Below are positions 23,211 through 33,109 of a DNA stretch of 64,000 nt, in pieces. This stretch comes from Bacteroidales bacterium UBA5197 (GTDB lineage Bacteria > Bacteroidota > Bacteroidia > Bacteroidales > Lentimicrobiaceae), in contig DHVX01000052.1 of assembly GCA_002412885.1 (NCBI GenBank), positions 106,450 to 170,449 of the forward strand, in the 5' to 3' direction. The stretch's first letter is position 1. Each line of letters begins with the position of its first letter. A program made the position numbers and the translations under genes. The notes below the pieces were generated by a model. That model was not told the origin of the DNA and searched no databases. It worked only from the letters and a program-made list of their open reading frames with translations.

Positions 23211-26200
23211 TTAATTGACAACCTGTATTTTAGAAGTAACAATTGAATTACCGGCAACAAGCTTTACAAGGTAGAATCCAGACATCAGATTTGAGACATC
23301 AAGGGTTTCTTTGTATGAGCCTGATGGCAGAGTTCCCAAAGCAGTTTCTTTAACCAGACGGCCTGTGGCATTGTAGATGCTGTAACTTACCAGGCTGTTT
23401 TTGCTGAGGTTAAAGGAAATGTTCATGACTCCATTTGACGGATTTGGATAGGCTAAAAAGCCTGAGGTTAAAGCATTTTCATTAATTCCGGTAGTATTGC
23501 CCAGTGGAATAAAGTTGCCGCCGGAAGGAAGAACTGCAAATAGTCCGAAACCAGCGCCATTGCTGTTATCTCCAGGTGAAAGGAACCCTGAGGCAAGTAC
23601 TGCAAGAGCCTGTCCCTGGAGGCCAAAATCAGCCAGAGGTGCATTAAAGGTGGCAACGGTCACATCACCAGCTTCGTTACGGATATCGAGTTGATAGTTT
23701 GCGGTTGGTAGCTCGAGGTAACCAGCAAAGGCTCCATAGGATAGATTATCAACGATAGTGCCTGCTCCGGCAAAAACTTCAACTATGTCAACAACCGGAG
23801 CATCGGTTGCACCGTGAAACACAAGCACATCAGTATTTGATGAAGCTGTTGCTTCTTCTCTGGCCATATCATAAACATAAATGTCGAATGGCTGAACTGG
23901 TGAGTACCCTGATGCACTAACGGTTCCATTTGCGATGAGGATGTACTTTTTGTCTGATTCCAGATTATAAGTAAATCTTGCAAGCGCATTTGTAGTATCG
24001 GTTGAGTTAGCGGGCTGAATCACCACATCAAAATCAACGCCGGCAGGAGCATCAATAAAAGGAGAAGCTGTGCGGAAAGCAAAGTTGTCGATCAAAAGAA
24101 CATTGTTCAACCACACATCAACTTCTGAGGCAGCAGCATCGGCAGCATTGTGCATTACCTGCACGCGTGCAGTGGGAGCTACATAAGCTGGCAGAGGGAT
24201 GAGTGCGCCACCAGAAGGCAAGGCAACAAATAATCCGAAAGCAGCTCCATTATTGTTATTGGCAGGATTGAGGAATCCGCTGGCAACTACTGCCAGTGCC
24301 TGTCCGTTCAGCCCAAGTGTTGCAAGAGGTGCACTGTAAGAGGCTACGGTAACTGTTCCGGTTTCATCGCGAACCTCAAGCACATAGTCTGCTGTTGGCA
24401 ATTCCAGATATCCGGCAAAATTACCATATGACAGATTGTCAATGATTGTTCCTGCACCAACACCGATTTCAACTACATCAACGGTGGGAGCATCGGTTGA
24501 ACCATGGAACGCAACAATATCTGTATTGGCAGAGTTTGATGCTGCTTCCCTGGCTCCGGCAAGCGGATAGAGATCAAATGGAGTCGCAGGGTTGTAGCCA
24601 TCAGGAATCACTATGCCATTGGCAACCAGCATGTACTTTTCGCCGCCAGCCAGATTGTATGTGAAACGAGCCAGTGCATTTGTAGTATCGGTTGAGTTTG
24701 CAGGCTGAATAACTACATCGAAGTCAACACCGGCAGGAGCATCAATAAATGAAGTGGCAGTGCGGAAAGCAAAGTTGTCGATCAAAAGTGCATCGTTAAG
24801 CCATACATCAACTTCCGCTGCAGCAGCATCGGCTGAATTATGGATTACCTGTAAACGTGCTGTGGAGATTTCAACAGCAGGCAGAGCTACCAATGGTCCG
24901 CCTGAAGGAAGTGCAACAAAAATTCCGAAAGCTTCGCCGTTGTTGTTTGCTGAAGGATCCAGGAATCCTGAGGCTACAGCTACTGCAGCCGCTCCATTTA
25001 GTCCCAGCGTAGCCAGTGGTGCAAGATATTCGGCTACTACATTGGTTCCGCTTGCATCACGAACCTGTATTCTGTAGTCTGCCGCCGGAAGTTCAAGATA
25101 TCCGGCAAATTCCCCGTATGAAATGTTATCAACTATGGTTCCTGCACCAACGCCAACCTCAACTATATCAACAGTTGGAGCATCGGTTGAACCGTGAAAT
25201 ACAAGTACATTAGTGTTTTCGGGTGAATTGGCAGCTTCCTGTCCCATTCCATAAACATAGATATCGAATGGTGTTGCAGGATTGTAACCGGCAGGAACAA
25301 CTATTCCATTGGCAACAAGAACGTAAGTTTCTCCATCCATCAGATTGTATGTAAAACGGGCAAGTGCATTTGTAGTGTCGGTTGAATTTGCTGGCTGAAT
25401 GACCACATCAAAATCAACACCGGCAGGTGCATCAATAAAAGGAGAAGCTGTGCGGAAAGCGAAGTTGTCGATCAATAGAGCGTCGTTCAACCAAACATCA
25501 ACTTCAGCGGCAGCAGCATCGGCAGAATTGTGAATTACCTGCAAACGTGCAGTTGGCGTGTAAACCGGGAGTTCAACCAGCGCACCACCAGAAGGAAGTG
25601 CAACGAACAAGCCAAAAGCCACGCCATCATTGTTTACCGCCGGATTCAGGAATCCTGAAGCAACCACTGTCATGGCAGCACCTTGCAGACCCAGTGTAGC
25701 AAGCGGAGCCTGATACATAGCTACAGTAACGGTTCCGGTTTCGTCGCGGATTGCGAGCACGTAATCATCGGTAGGCAGCTCAAGGTAACCGGCAAATTCA
25801 CCGTATGAAAGGTTGTCAACAATGGTTCCTGCGCCAACGCCTGTTTCAACAACATCAACAGTTGGAGCATCGGTTGAACCGTGAAATACGAGTACGTCTG
25901 AGTTTTCGGGTGAATTGGCAGCTTCCTGTCCCATTCCATAAACATAGATATCGAATGGAGTTGCAGGGTTGTAACCGGCAGGAACAACTATTCCGTTAGC
26001 TACAAGAACGTAGGTTTCTCCATCCATCAGATTGTAGGTGAAACGGGCAAGTGCATTTGTAGTGTCGGTTGAATTTGCTGGCTGAATGACCACATCAAAA
26101 TCAACACCGGCAGGAGCGTCAATAAAAGGAGAAGCTGTGCGGAAAGCGAAGTTGTCGATCAATAGAGCGTCGTTCAACCAAACATCAACTTCGGCGGCAG

Positions 26201-29072
26201 CAGCATCGGCAGAATTGTGAATTACCTGCAAACGGGCAGTTGGCGTATAAACCGGGAGTTCGACCAGCGCACCACCAGAAGGAAGAGCAACATACAAGCC
26301 GAATGCTGCGCCGTCATTGTTTACAGATGGATCCAGAAAACCTGATGCAACAACAGTCATCGCTGCACCCTCCAGACCAAGGGTAGCAAGTGGTGCCTGA
26401 TACATGGCTACGGTAACGGTTCCGGTTTCGTCGCGGATTGCGAGCACATAATCATCGGTCGGCAACTCAAGGTAACCGGCAAATTCACCATATGAAAGGT
26501 TGTCAACAATGGTTCCTGCACCAACGCCTGTTTCAACAACATCAACAGTTGGAGCATCGGTTGAACCGTGAAATACGAGTACATCTGAGTTTTCGGGTGA
26601 ATTGGCAGCTTCCTGTCCCATTCCATAAACATAGATATCGAAAGGTGTTGCAGGATTGTAACCGTCAGGAACAACTATTCCATTGGCTACAAGAACGTAA
26701 GTTTCTCCATCCATCAGATTGTAGGTGAAACGAGCAAGTGCATTTGTAGTGTCGGTTGAGTTGGCTGGCTGAATGACCACATCAAAATCAACACCGGCAG
26801 GTGCATCAATAAAAGGAGAAGCTGTGCGGAAAGCGAAGTTGTCGATCAAAAGAGCATCGTTCAACCAAACATCAACTTCAGCGGCAGCAGCATCGGCAGA
26901 ATTGTGAATTACCTGCAAACGTGCAGTTGGCGTATAAACCGGGAGTTCGACCAACTCACCACCAGAAGGAAGAGCAACGAATAAGCCGAAAGCAGCACCG
27001 TCGTTGTTTATCGAAGGATCGAGGAATCCGGAGGCAAAAATGGTCATAGCAGCCCCATTCAAACCGAGTGTTGCCAAAGGTGCAGCGTAGGAAGCAACAG
27101 TCACAGTTCCTGTTTCATCGCGTACTTCAAGAACATAATCATCTGTAGCCAGCTGCAGATATCCGGCAAAATTACCGTACGAAATATTATCAACTATGGT
27201 TCCTGCGCCAACGCCAACCTCAACTATGTCAACAATTGGAGCATCGGTTGAACCGTGAAATACAAGTACATCAGAGTTTTCGGGTGAATTGGCAGCTTCT
27301 TGTCCCATTCCATAAACATAGATATCGAATGGTGTTGCAGGATTGTAACCGGTAGGAACAACTATACCATTGGCTACAAGAACGTAAGTTTCTCCATCCA
27401 TCAGATTGTAGGTGAAGCGGGCAAGTGCATTTGTAGTGTCGGTTGAATTTGCTGGCTGAATGACCACATCAAAATCAACACCGGCAGGAGCGTCAATAAA
27501 AGGAGAAGCTGTGCGGAAAGCGAAGTTGTCGATCAATAGAGCGTCGTTCAACCAAACATCAACTTCGGCGGCAGCAGCATCGGCAGAATTGTGAATTACC
27601 TGCAAACGGGCAGTTGGCGTATAAACCGGGAGTTCAACCAGCGCACCACCAGAAGGAAGAGCAACGAACAAGCCGAAAGCTGCGCCGTCATTGTTTACAG
27701 CTGGATTCAGGAATCCTGAGGCAACCACTGTCATGGCAGCACCTTGCAGACCAAGGGTAGCAAGCGGAGCCTGATACATAGCTACAGTAACGGTTCCGGT
27801 TTCGTCGCGGATTGCGAGCACATAATCATCGGTAGGCAGCTCAAGATAACCGGCAAATTCACCGTATGAAAGATTGTCAACAATGGTTCCTGCGCCAACA
27901 CCTGTTTCAACAACATCAACAGTTGGAGCATCGGTTGAACCATGAAATACAAGTACATCAGAGTTTTCGGGTGAATTGGCAGCTTCCTGTCCCATTCCAT
28001 AAACATAGATGTCGAATGGAGTTGCAGGATTGTAACCGGCAGGAACAACTATTCCATTGGCTACAAGAACGTATTTGCTTCCACCAGTGAGATTATATGT
28101 AAAACGGGCCAAAGCATTTGTAGTGTCGGTTGAATTTGCGGGCTGAATCACCACATCAAAATCGACACCGGCAGGAGCATCAATAAAAGGAGAAGCTGTG
28201 CGGAAAGCAAAGTTGTCAATCAAAAGAGCGTCATTCAACCAAACATCAACTTCAGCGGCAGCTGCATCAGCAGAATTGTGGATTACCTGTAAGCGGGCAG
28301 TTGAAATAGGAACAGATGGAAGAGCGACAAGGTCTCCGCCGGAAGGAAGTGCAACAAACAGACCAAAAGCGGGGCCATTGTTGTTGATGGATGGATCAAG
28401 AAATCCTGAAGCAACTACAACCGCAGCAGCTCCATTAAGGTTCAATGTTGCAAGAGGTGCATCAAACTGAGCGATAGTAGTAGTGCCAGTCTGATCACGA
28501 ATCTGAAGACTAAAGTCCAGGGTAGGAAGTTCAAGGTAACCGGCAAATGCGGAGTATGCAAGATCATCGACAATTGTGCCTGCGCCAACACCAACTTCTA
28601 CTACATCAACAACAGGCGCATCGGTAGAGCCGTGGAAAACAAGTAAATCAGTGTTTGCTGGATTCGTTGCAGCTTCGCGTCCCATTGGATAGACATAAAT
28701 ATCAAATGGTGTTGCAGGATTGTAACCATCGGGAACAACAATCCCATTAGCAACCAGAACATAAGTTTCACCATCAGTCAGATTGTAGGTGAAACGAGCC
28801 AGTGCGTTGGTCGTGTCGGTTGAATTAGCAGGCTGTATGACTACATCGAAATCAACACCGGCCGGAGCATCAATAAACGGGGATGCAGTTCGGAAGGCAA
28901 AGTTGTCGATTAAGAGGCCATCATTCAGCCATACATCAACTTCCGAAGCAGCAGCATCGGCTGAGTTGTGGATTACCTGAATCCTGGCTTGGCCGAAAAT
29001 GGCCAATGCCGGGATTAATAAAAGTAAGGTAAAAAAGGAACGAAGGGTAAAAATGTGATTTTTCATCGTCAA
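23211..29072 (-). CDS. Giant secreted DUF4397 repeat protein with T9SS sorting domain
   Basis: 1953 residues: signal peptide ~1-28, eight tandem units of ~229-230 residues, and a C-terminal type A sorting domain (~1865-1953, YPNPSNGVMNISF ... KIQVVN). Each unit begins with TARLQVIHNSADAAAAEVDVW and is a DUF4397 domain; the second half of each unit (VLVFHGSTDAPTVDVVE ...) resembles the first, so there are about 16 homologous beta-rich modules. It is predicted to pass through the type IX system to the cell surface. DUF4397 has no established activity; adhesion or a stalk-like role is inference. Transcribed alone, with a terminator at 23157. Confidence 0.9.
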   Translation of the reverse strand: MTMKNHIFTLRSFFTLLLLIPALAIFGQARIQVIHNSADAAASEVDVWLNDGLLIDNFAFRTASPFIDAPAGVDFDVVIQPANSTDTTNALARFTYNLTDGETYVLVANGIVVPDGYNPATPFDIYVYPMGREAATNPANTDLLVFHGSTDAPVVDVVEVGVGAGTIVDDLAYSAFAGYLELPTLDFSLQIRDQTGTTTIAQFDAPLATLNLNGAAAVVVASGFLDPSINNNGPAFGLFVALPSGGDLVALPSVPISTARLQVIHNSADAAAAEVDVWLNDALLIDNFAFRTASPFIDAPAGVDFDVVIQPANSTDTTNALARFTYNLTGGSKYVLVANGIVVPAGYNPATPFDIYVYGMGQEAANSPENSDVLVFHGSTDAPTVDVVETGVGAGTIVDNLSYGEFAGYLELPTDDYVLAIRDETGTVTVAMYQAPLATLGLQGAAMTVVASGFLNPAVNNDGAAFGLFVALPSGGALVELPVYTPTARLQVIHNSADAAAAEVDVWLNDALLIDNFAFRTASPFIDAPAGVDFDVVIQPANSTDTTNALARFTYNLMDGETYVLVANGIVVPTGYNPATPFDIYVYGMGQEAANSPENSDVLVFHGSTDAPIVDIVEVGVGAGTIVDNISYGNFAGYLQLATDDYVLEVRDETGTVTVASYAAPLATLGLNGAAMTIFASGFLDPSINNDGAAFGLFVALPSGGELVELPVYTPTARLQVIHNSADAAAAEVDVWLNDALLIDNFAFRTASPFIDAPAGVDFDVVIQPANSTDTTNALARFTYNLMDGETYVLVANGIVVPDGYNPATPFDIYVYGMGQEAANSPENSDVLVFHGSTDAPTVDVVETGVGAGTIVDNLSYGEFAGYLELPTDDYVLAIRDETGTVTVAMYQAPLATLGLEGAAMTVVASGFLDPSVNNDGAAFGLYVALPSGGALVELPVYTPTARLQVIHNSADAAAAEVDVWLNDALLIDNFAFRTASPFIDAPAGVDFDVVIQPANSTDTTNALARFTYNLMDGETYVLVANGIVVPAGYNPATPFDIYVYGMGQEAANSPENSDVLVFHGSTDAPTVDVVETGVGAGTIVDNLSYGEFAGYLELPTDDYVLAIRDETGTVTVAMYQAPLATLGLQGAAMTVVASGFLNPAVNNDGVAFGLFVALPSGGALVELPVYTPTARLQVIHNSADAAAAEVDVWLNDALLIDNFAFRTASPFIDAPAGVDFDVVIQPANSTDTTNALARFTYNLMDGETYVLVANGIVVPAGYNPATPFDIYVYGMGQEAANSPENTNVLVFHGSTDAPTVDIVEVGVGAGTIVDNISYGEFAGYLELPAADYRIQVRDASGTNVVAEYLAPLATLGLNGAAAVAVASGFLDPSANNNGEAFGIFVALPSGGPLVALPAVEISTARLQVIHNSADAAAAEVDVWLNDALLIDNFAFRTATSFIDAPAGVDFDVVIQPANSTDTTNALARFTYNLAGGEKYMLVANGIVIPDGYNPATPFDLYPLAGAREAASNSANTDIVAFHGSTDAPTVDVVEIGVGAGTIIDNLSYGNFAGYLELPTADYVLEVRDETGTVTVASYSAPLATLGLNGQALAVVASGFLNPANNNNGAAFGLFVALPSGGALIPLPAYVAPTARVQVMHNAADAAASEVDVWLNNVLLIDNFAFRTASPFIDAPAGVDFDVVIQPANSTDTTNALARFTYNLESDKKYILIANGTVSASGYSPVQPFDIYVYDMAREEATASSNTDVLVFHGATDAPVVDIVEVFAGAGTIVDNLSYGAFAGYLELPTANYQLDIRNEAGDVTVATFNAPLADFGLQGQALAVLASGFLSPGDNSNGAGFGLFAVLPSGGNFIPLGNTTGINENALTSGFLAYPNPSNGVMNISFNLSKNSLVSYSIYNATGRLVKETALGTLPSGSYKETLDVSNLMSGFYLVKLVAGNSIVTSKIQVVN
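23517..28990 (-). repeat. Eight in-frame direct repeats of 687-690 bp encoding DUF4397 units
   Basis: Unit starts, taken at the ATTACCTG complement of the VIHNS region, fall near 28972, 28282, 27594, 26907, 26220, 25533, 24843 and 24153, a period of 687-690 bp. Units 2-6 are nearly identical in protein; units 1, 7 and 8 are more diverged. The array is a likely site of unequal recombination and a likely assembly hazard. Confidence 0.93.
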
Positions 29073-29341
29073 GTGTTTTTGGTGAATATGATTTAGTTAG
29101 TTGACAAACATTAAACTAACTTAAAAGGAAAATGTTTAATAAAAACTAATAAAAAGTAAACAAAAAAATGTTAAAAAATAGTTAAATGTGAAATAAAATT
29201 CATTTAAAGTATTTAAAAACAGGGTTATAAGTAATTATTTCAGTTCTAATATTGTTTATCAAAAATACAAATAAATTAAACATAGCAATTTGATCAATGA
29301 ACAAACCCGTTTGATTTAATGTTATTGTTAAAAAATAAACA

Positions 29342-29833
29342 ATGGAACTAAAAAATGCACTTTTAGCTAAAACTGATATAAAACTAACACAATGGATGGC
29401 CCGCAACGGTATTCTTTTCCTGCGCCTGAGTGTCGGAATTATTTTTTTGTGGTACGGCTTTCTGAAATTTTTCCCTGATGTGAGTTCGGCCGAATCGCTT
29501 GCCACCCGAACCATTGAAATGCTTTCTTTTGGGATTGTCTCTGGAAAATCAGCAATGATTATTTTGGCATCCTGGGAAGTACTGATAGGGTTGGGATTGA
29601 TCTCCGGTTTGTTTCTCAGGGAAACTCTCTTGCTTTTATTCATGCAGATGGCAGGAACGATGACGCCTTTGTTCCTTTTCCCTGCAGAAACATTTACAAT
29701 TTTTCCCTGGGTACCAACCCTTGAAGGTCAGTACATCTTTAAAAACCTTGTTATAATTTCTGCCGGTATTGTCATCGGAGCGACCGTCAGAGGCGGCCGT
29801 TTATTGTCGGTACCTGTAAAAGATTTATCCTGA
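29342..29833 (+). CDS. DoxX/YkgB-like membrane protein
   Basis: 163 residues with four predicted membrane helices. The segment FLRLSVGIIFLWYGFLKFFP near residue 24 is typical of the DoxX-like superfamily, followed by a helix rich in Gly-Leu (IGLGLISGLFL) and a final helix IISAGIVIGATV. Small DoxX-like proteins are often linked to quinone or redox and stress functions, but a reaction is not established. The next gene begins 20 bases downstream. The 269-base gap upstream, shared with the divergent giant gene, is very AT-rich and shows no ORF. Confidence 0.7.
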   Translation: MELKNALLAKTDIKLTQWMARNGILFLRLSVGIIFLWYGFLKFFPDVSSAESLATRTIEMLSFGIVSGKSAMIILASWEVLIGLGLISGLFLRETLLLLFMQMAGTMTPLFLFPAETFTIFPWVPTLEGQYIFKNLVIISAGIVIGATVRGGRLLSVPVKDLS

Positions 29834-29853
29834 ATTTAATTCTCAAATTTATT

Positions 29854-30306
29854 ATGCCTGTTTTCACTTCCACACAATTTGTAAAAACGGATATTGAAAA
29901 ATGCTGGTCATTTTTTTCTGATCCTTCCAATCTTTCAGTAATTACACCGTCTGAAATGAATTTCAGGATTCTTTTTCCAAAGCCAATGCCCGAAATGTAT
30001 CCGGGTATGATTATTCAATATAAGGTGAGTCCGCTTCTGAATATACCTATGGAATGGATTACTGAAATCTCACATGTTTCAAAACCTCATTATTTTGTTG
30101 ATCTGCAATTGAAAGGGCCTTACAATTTATGGCACCATCAGCATTTGTTCGAAGAAGTTGAGGGAGGGGTAAAAATGACAGATATTGTTACCTATCAGCT
30201 TCCTCTTGGAGGGCTGGGGGAGTTTTTGGCCGGCTGGTTTGTTCATAAAAAGGTGGCTGCAATTTTTGAATATCGAAGTAAGGTGATTGATTCAGCATTC
30301 GGATAA
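29854..30306 (+). CDS. SRPBCC (START-like) ligand-binding protein
   Basis: 150 residues of the helix-grip fold. The opening TSTQFVKTDIEKCWSFFSDP, then ITPSEMNFRI, the central EWITEIS and a WHHQHLFEEVEGG stretch match polyketide-cyclase/CoxG-like members found in Bacteroidetes that start with (F)xxxxWxFFsdPxNL. It probably binds a hydrophobic ligand; no catalytic role can be assigned. It is 20 bases after the DoxX-like gene, with which it likely forms an operon. Confidence 0.8.
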   Translation: MPVFTSTQFVKTDIEKCWSFFSDPSNLSVITPSEMNFRILFPKPMPEMYPGMIIQYKVSPLLNIPMEWITEISHVSKPHYFVDLQLKGPYNLWHHQHLFEEVEGGVKMTDIVTYQLPLGGLGEFLAGWFVHKKVAAIFEYRSKVIDSAFG

Positions 30307-30359
30307 CAGATTCCTGAATGGTAGCCTTAATTTTCAAAAGAATTATCCGCGATATTTCA

Positions 30360-30367
30360 TAGTTTTG
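30360..30367 (+). promoter_or_regulatory. -7 promoter element for the DMT transporter gene
   Basis: TAGTTTTG, perfect TAnnTTTG, 31 bases before the start codon at 30399. Confidence 0.5.
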
Positions 30368-30398
30368 CGCCACAAACCAACTCTTTGGTAATTCTGCA

Positions 30399-31340
30399 AT
30401 GACAAAATCCGGGAAATCTCTTGTAGTCGGCTCATTAGCGATCTGTATTTCTGCAAGCCTTTGGGGGCTTGATGGTATTGTGCTGACCCCTCAACTTTAT
30501 AACCTCAACATAAACTTTGTTGTATTTATACTGCATGCATTGCCATTTTTGCTCATGAATATTTTCTTTTTCAGAGAATACAGGCATTTGGCAACTTTTT
30601 CCGGACGGGATTTCCTGTTTTTGTTCTTGGTTTCATTAACCGGCGGTGCTTTGGGAACCATGGCTATTGTAAAGGCTTTGTTTTTGGTTGAATTTAAAGA
30701 TCTGTCGGTTGTTGTTCTGCTTCAAAAATTACAGCCGGTTTTTGCAATAATACTTGCTGCAATCTTGTTGCGTGAACGATTAAATAAAAGTTTTGCACTT
30801 TGGGCCGCGATTGCTATTGTTGCCGGCTATTTTCTAACTTTTGGCTTTTCGTTACCCGATTTTAATACAGGAGATAAAACAAGCCTTGCTGCAGGTTATT
30901 CGCTTCTTGCTGCTTTTTGTTTTGGCTCAGCCACTGTTTTGGGCAAAAGACTATTAAGAAACCTGTCTTTTACGTCTGCAACTTTTTACCGTTATGGATT
31001 TACTTCGGTAATTATGCTGTTTTTTGTGATTTTCGCGGGCAGTATCGGCGAATTTAAAAACGTTACTGTCCATAATTGGAAGATTATACTGTTGATTTCA
31101 ATTACCGTTGGTTCAGGAGCAATATTTCTTTATTACTTCGGCCTAAAAAAAGTGCCGGCAATGCTCGCCTCAATATGTGAGCTCTGCTTTCCCCTTTCGG
31201 CTATAGTTTTTGATTATTTCTTCCACAATAAAATACTCAGTTTGGTGCAATGGATAAGTGTTGCTGTAATGCTTATTGCAATTGTCAGAATTAATATGAC
31301 CAGTCGAAAACAGAATCCCGAATCGGTAGAGGTAAGTTAG
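30399..31340 (+). CDS. DMT-superfamily (EamA) transporter
   Basis: 313 residues with ten predicted membrane helices arranged as two EamA repeats. The first has ISASLWGLDGIVLTP and a helix pair ending LLQKLQPVFAIILAAILLRERL; the second has SATVLGKRLLRN and SICELCFPLSAIVFDYFF. Such permeases export or import metabolites such as amino acids or sugar nucleotides; the substrate cannot be inferred. Own promoter and a strong terminator at 31421 suggest a single-gene transcript. Confidence 0.88.
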   Translation: MTKSGKSLVVGSLAICISASLWGLDGIVLTPQLYNLNINFVVFILHALPFLLMNIFFFREYRHLATFSGRDFLFLFLVSLTGGALGTMAIVKALFLVEFKDLSVVVLLQKLQPVFAIILAAILLRERLNKSFALWAAIAIVAGYFLTFGFSLPDFNTGDKTSLAAGYSLLAAFCFGSATVLGKRLLRNLSFTSATFYRYGFTSVIMLFFVIFAGSIGEFKNVTVHNWKIILLISITVGSGAIFLYYFGLKKVPAMLASICELCFPLSAIVFDYFFHNKILSLVQWISVAVMLIAIVRINMTSRKQNPESVEVS

Positions 31341-31420
31341 CCAGAAATGATTACGTCAGGATTAATCAATTGCTTGGCATAGTTAAAGCATTAAGAATGG
31401 TTTTAGAAACATTATAAATA

Positions 31421-31448
31421 GAAAAACCGGGAGAAATCCCGGTTTTTC
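31421..31448. terminator. Bidirectional terminator
   Basis: 12-bp stem GAAAAACCGGGA / TCCCGGTTTTTC with a four-base loop between convergent genes. Confidence 0.92.
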
Positions 31449-31472
31449 TCAAATATCTATAGCTGAAACCTA

Positions 31473-31991
31473 CTATTCTTTTTCAGTGTCAGCAACTTTT
31501 CTTAATACAAGAAATGCATAACCGCTGAATATTGCGGTTGTTAACAATTGAATCCAGATGGGAGTGGAGATAAGCCCGGGACCTATCAGAACAGCAGAAA
31601 TAAATATTGCTTTCAGCAGGTAATAAGCAACTTTACTCACTATAATGGCACTAACCATAGCTGCAAAATTGTTTTTAAACCTTTCGCGAAGCATAAAGAA
31701 CAGCCAGACATTCAGGGTAAGTTCCGCGGAAATCAGCAGCATTTTGTAAAAAACAGGATGTGCAGAAATGGCAAAGGAAAACAATGGCAGAGTAGCTGCG
31801 AGTAAATAAGCATTCCGGTGGTCACCATGAACCATAGCCAGTATCAACATCAACCGCATGGGCTCTATCAGATAGAGTGGAAAATTAAGCAAATGCGATA
31901 AGGTTGGAATAAAATAGATCAGCAAAAGTGCGGCTGAATTTATTAAAATACTACTTATTACTGGCTTGCGCGCGATGACGAGGGTGCTCAT
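31473..31991 (-). CDS. Hypothetical multi-pass membrane protein
   Basis: 172 residues with five to six hydrophobic segments (for example ISSILINSAALLLIYFIP, LLAATLPLFSFAI, LLISAELTLNVWLFFML). The pattern and size recall S components of ECF transporters, but I see no diagnostic motif, so this remains a guess. It is divergent from the Tat-signal DUF362 gene with 196 bases between starts. Confidence 0.68.
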   Translation of the reverse strand: MSTLVIARKPVISSILINSAALLLIYFIPTLSHLLNFPLYLIEPMRLMLILAMVHGDHRNAYLLAATLPLFSFAISAHPVFYKMLLISAELTLNVWLFFMLRERFKNNFAAMVSAIIVSKVAYYLLKAIFISAVLIGPGLISTPIWIQLLTTAIFSGYAFLVLRKVADTEKE

Positions 31992-32187
31992 GGTTCGATT
32001 TTTAATGATCTGTTAATATTTTAGAATCTGATGATTCATGCGTTTACAAAAATATAATATTGTTTCTTTCGGGAATATAAATATTTAAAAATTTTCACCA
32101 TCTTTCGCTGAAATACTTATTTTTACATCCTTATTTTGTGAAATTCAGTCTGTATGCGCTGTGCAACAGATGTAAACCAATTGAATT

Positions 32188-33108
32188 ATGAAACGTCGCG
32201 ATTTTCTTGTGAATAGTGTCAGTGCAGGTCTTGTAACCGGTGCTGCTGTTGGTTTTGGAGATGTAGCCAGTCTGGCTGCTGCTACTCTGCAGGTGCAGAA
32301 TGACTGGGATCTGGTAGCGGTGCGCGATGGCGAGCCTGAAGTGATGTTCGATTGGGCCATTGCTTCCCTTGGCGGGATGAGCAAATACGTAAAGAAAGGT
32401 CAGAAAGTAGTTGTAAAGCCAAACATTGGCTGGGATGTTTCTCCTGAAAGAGCCGGAAATACCAATCCGAAACTGGTGGGTCGTATTGTTAAGCACTGTT
32501 TGGATGCCGGAGCTTCTGAGGTGTATGTTTTCGACAATACCTGTGATGCATGGAATCTTTGCTACAAAAACAGCGGCATCGAAAAAGCCGTTAAAGATAA
32601 TGGTGGCAAGATTGTACCAGGCAATACTGAAAGTTACTACAAAACCATTCAGATACCCAAAGGTAAAAGCCTGAAAGAAGCAAAGGTACATGAGTTGATC
32701 CTCAATTCCGATGTATTTATTAATGTGCCTGTCCTTAAACATCACAGTTCAGCCAGTGTAACGCTGGCTATGAAAAACCTGATGGGCATTGTGTGGGATC
32801 GCCGATACTGGCACCGCAACGACCTGCACCAGTGCATTGCTGATATGGTTACCTGGCGCAAACCCACCTTGAATATTATTGACGGCTACCGCGTAATGAT
32901 GCGCAATGGCCCACGCGGTGTTTCCGAAGCTGATGTTGTTACCATGAAACAACTTATTGTTTCTGCTGATATTGTTGCTGCTGATGCTGCTGCTGCACTG
33001 ATTTTTGGCAGTAAACCTGAAGATATTCCTCACATTCGCATTGCACATGAAATGAAACTTGGCAATATGCAGCTCGATAAGTTAAAGATTAACCGGATAA
33101 AAATCTGA
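32188..33108 (+). CDS. DUF362 domain protein with Tat signal
   Basis: 306 residues. The N terminus MKRRDFLVNSVSAGLVTGAAV carries the twin-arginine pattern RRDFL and an alanine-rich export region, predicting folded export to the periplasm. The rest is DUF362: KVVVKPNIGWD, VYVFDNTCDAWNLCY, NVPVLKHHSSASVTLAMKNLMG and a C-terminal ADAAAALIFG. No Fe-S cysteine cluster is present in this version. The NapH-like ferredoxin gene starts 1 base after its stop, implying that the two products work together. Function of DUF362 is not established; binding of a cofactor or redox substrate is likely. Confidence 0.88.
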   Translation: MKRRDFLVNSVSAGLVTGAAVGFGDVASLAAATLQVQNDWDLVAVRDGEPEVMFDWAIASLGGMSKYVKKGQKVVVKPNIGWDVSPERAGNTNPKLVGRIVKHCLDAGASEVYVFDNTCDAWNLCYKNSGIEKAVKDNGGKIVPGNTESYYKTIQIPKGKSLKEAKVHELILNSDVFINVPVLKHHSSASVTLAMKNLMGIVWDRRYWHRNDLHQCIADMVTWRKPTLNIIDGYRVMMRNGPRGVSEADVVTMKQLIVSADIVAADAAAALIFGSKPEDIPHIRIAHEMKLGNMQLDKLKINRIKI

Positions 33109-33109
33109 T

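Noticed and set aside
25721..28090. Several antisense and alternate-frame open stretches of 60-107 codons inside the DUF4397 repeat array
   Set aside because: They recur once per repeat with the same phase and are by-products of the strongly biased coding frame of the giant gene; none has a start context or known domain.
23211..29072. Possible CRISPR array because of regular direct repeats
   Set aside because: The period is about 690 bp with coding continuity; repeats are protein modules, not 24-40 bp CRISPR repeats with spacers.
32131..32745. 204-codon minus-strand open frame overlapping the DUF362 gene
   Set aside because: Fully antisense to a gene with clear Tat and DUF362 motifs; translated sequence is low-complexity and lacks any recognisable domain.
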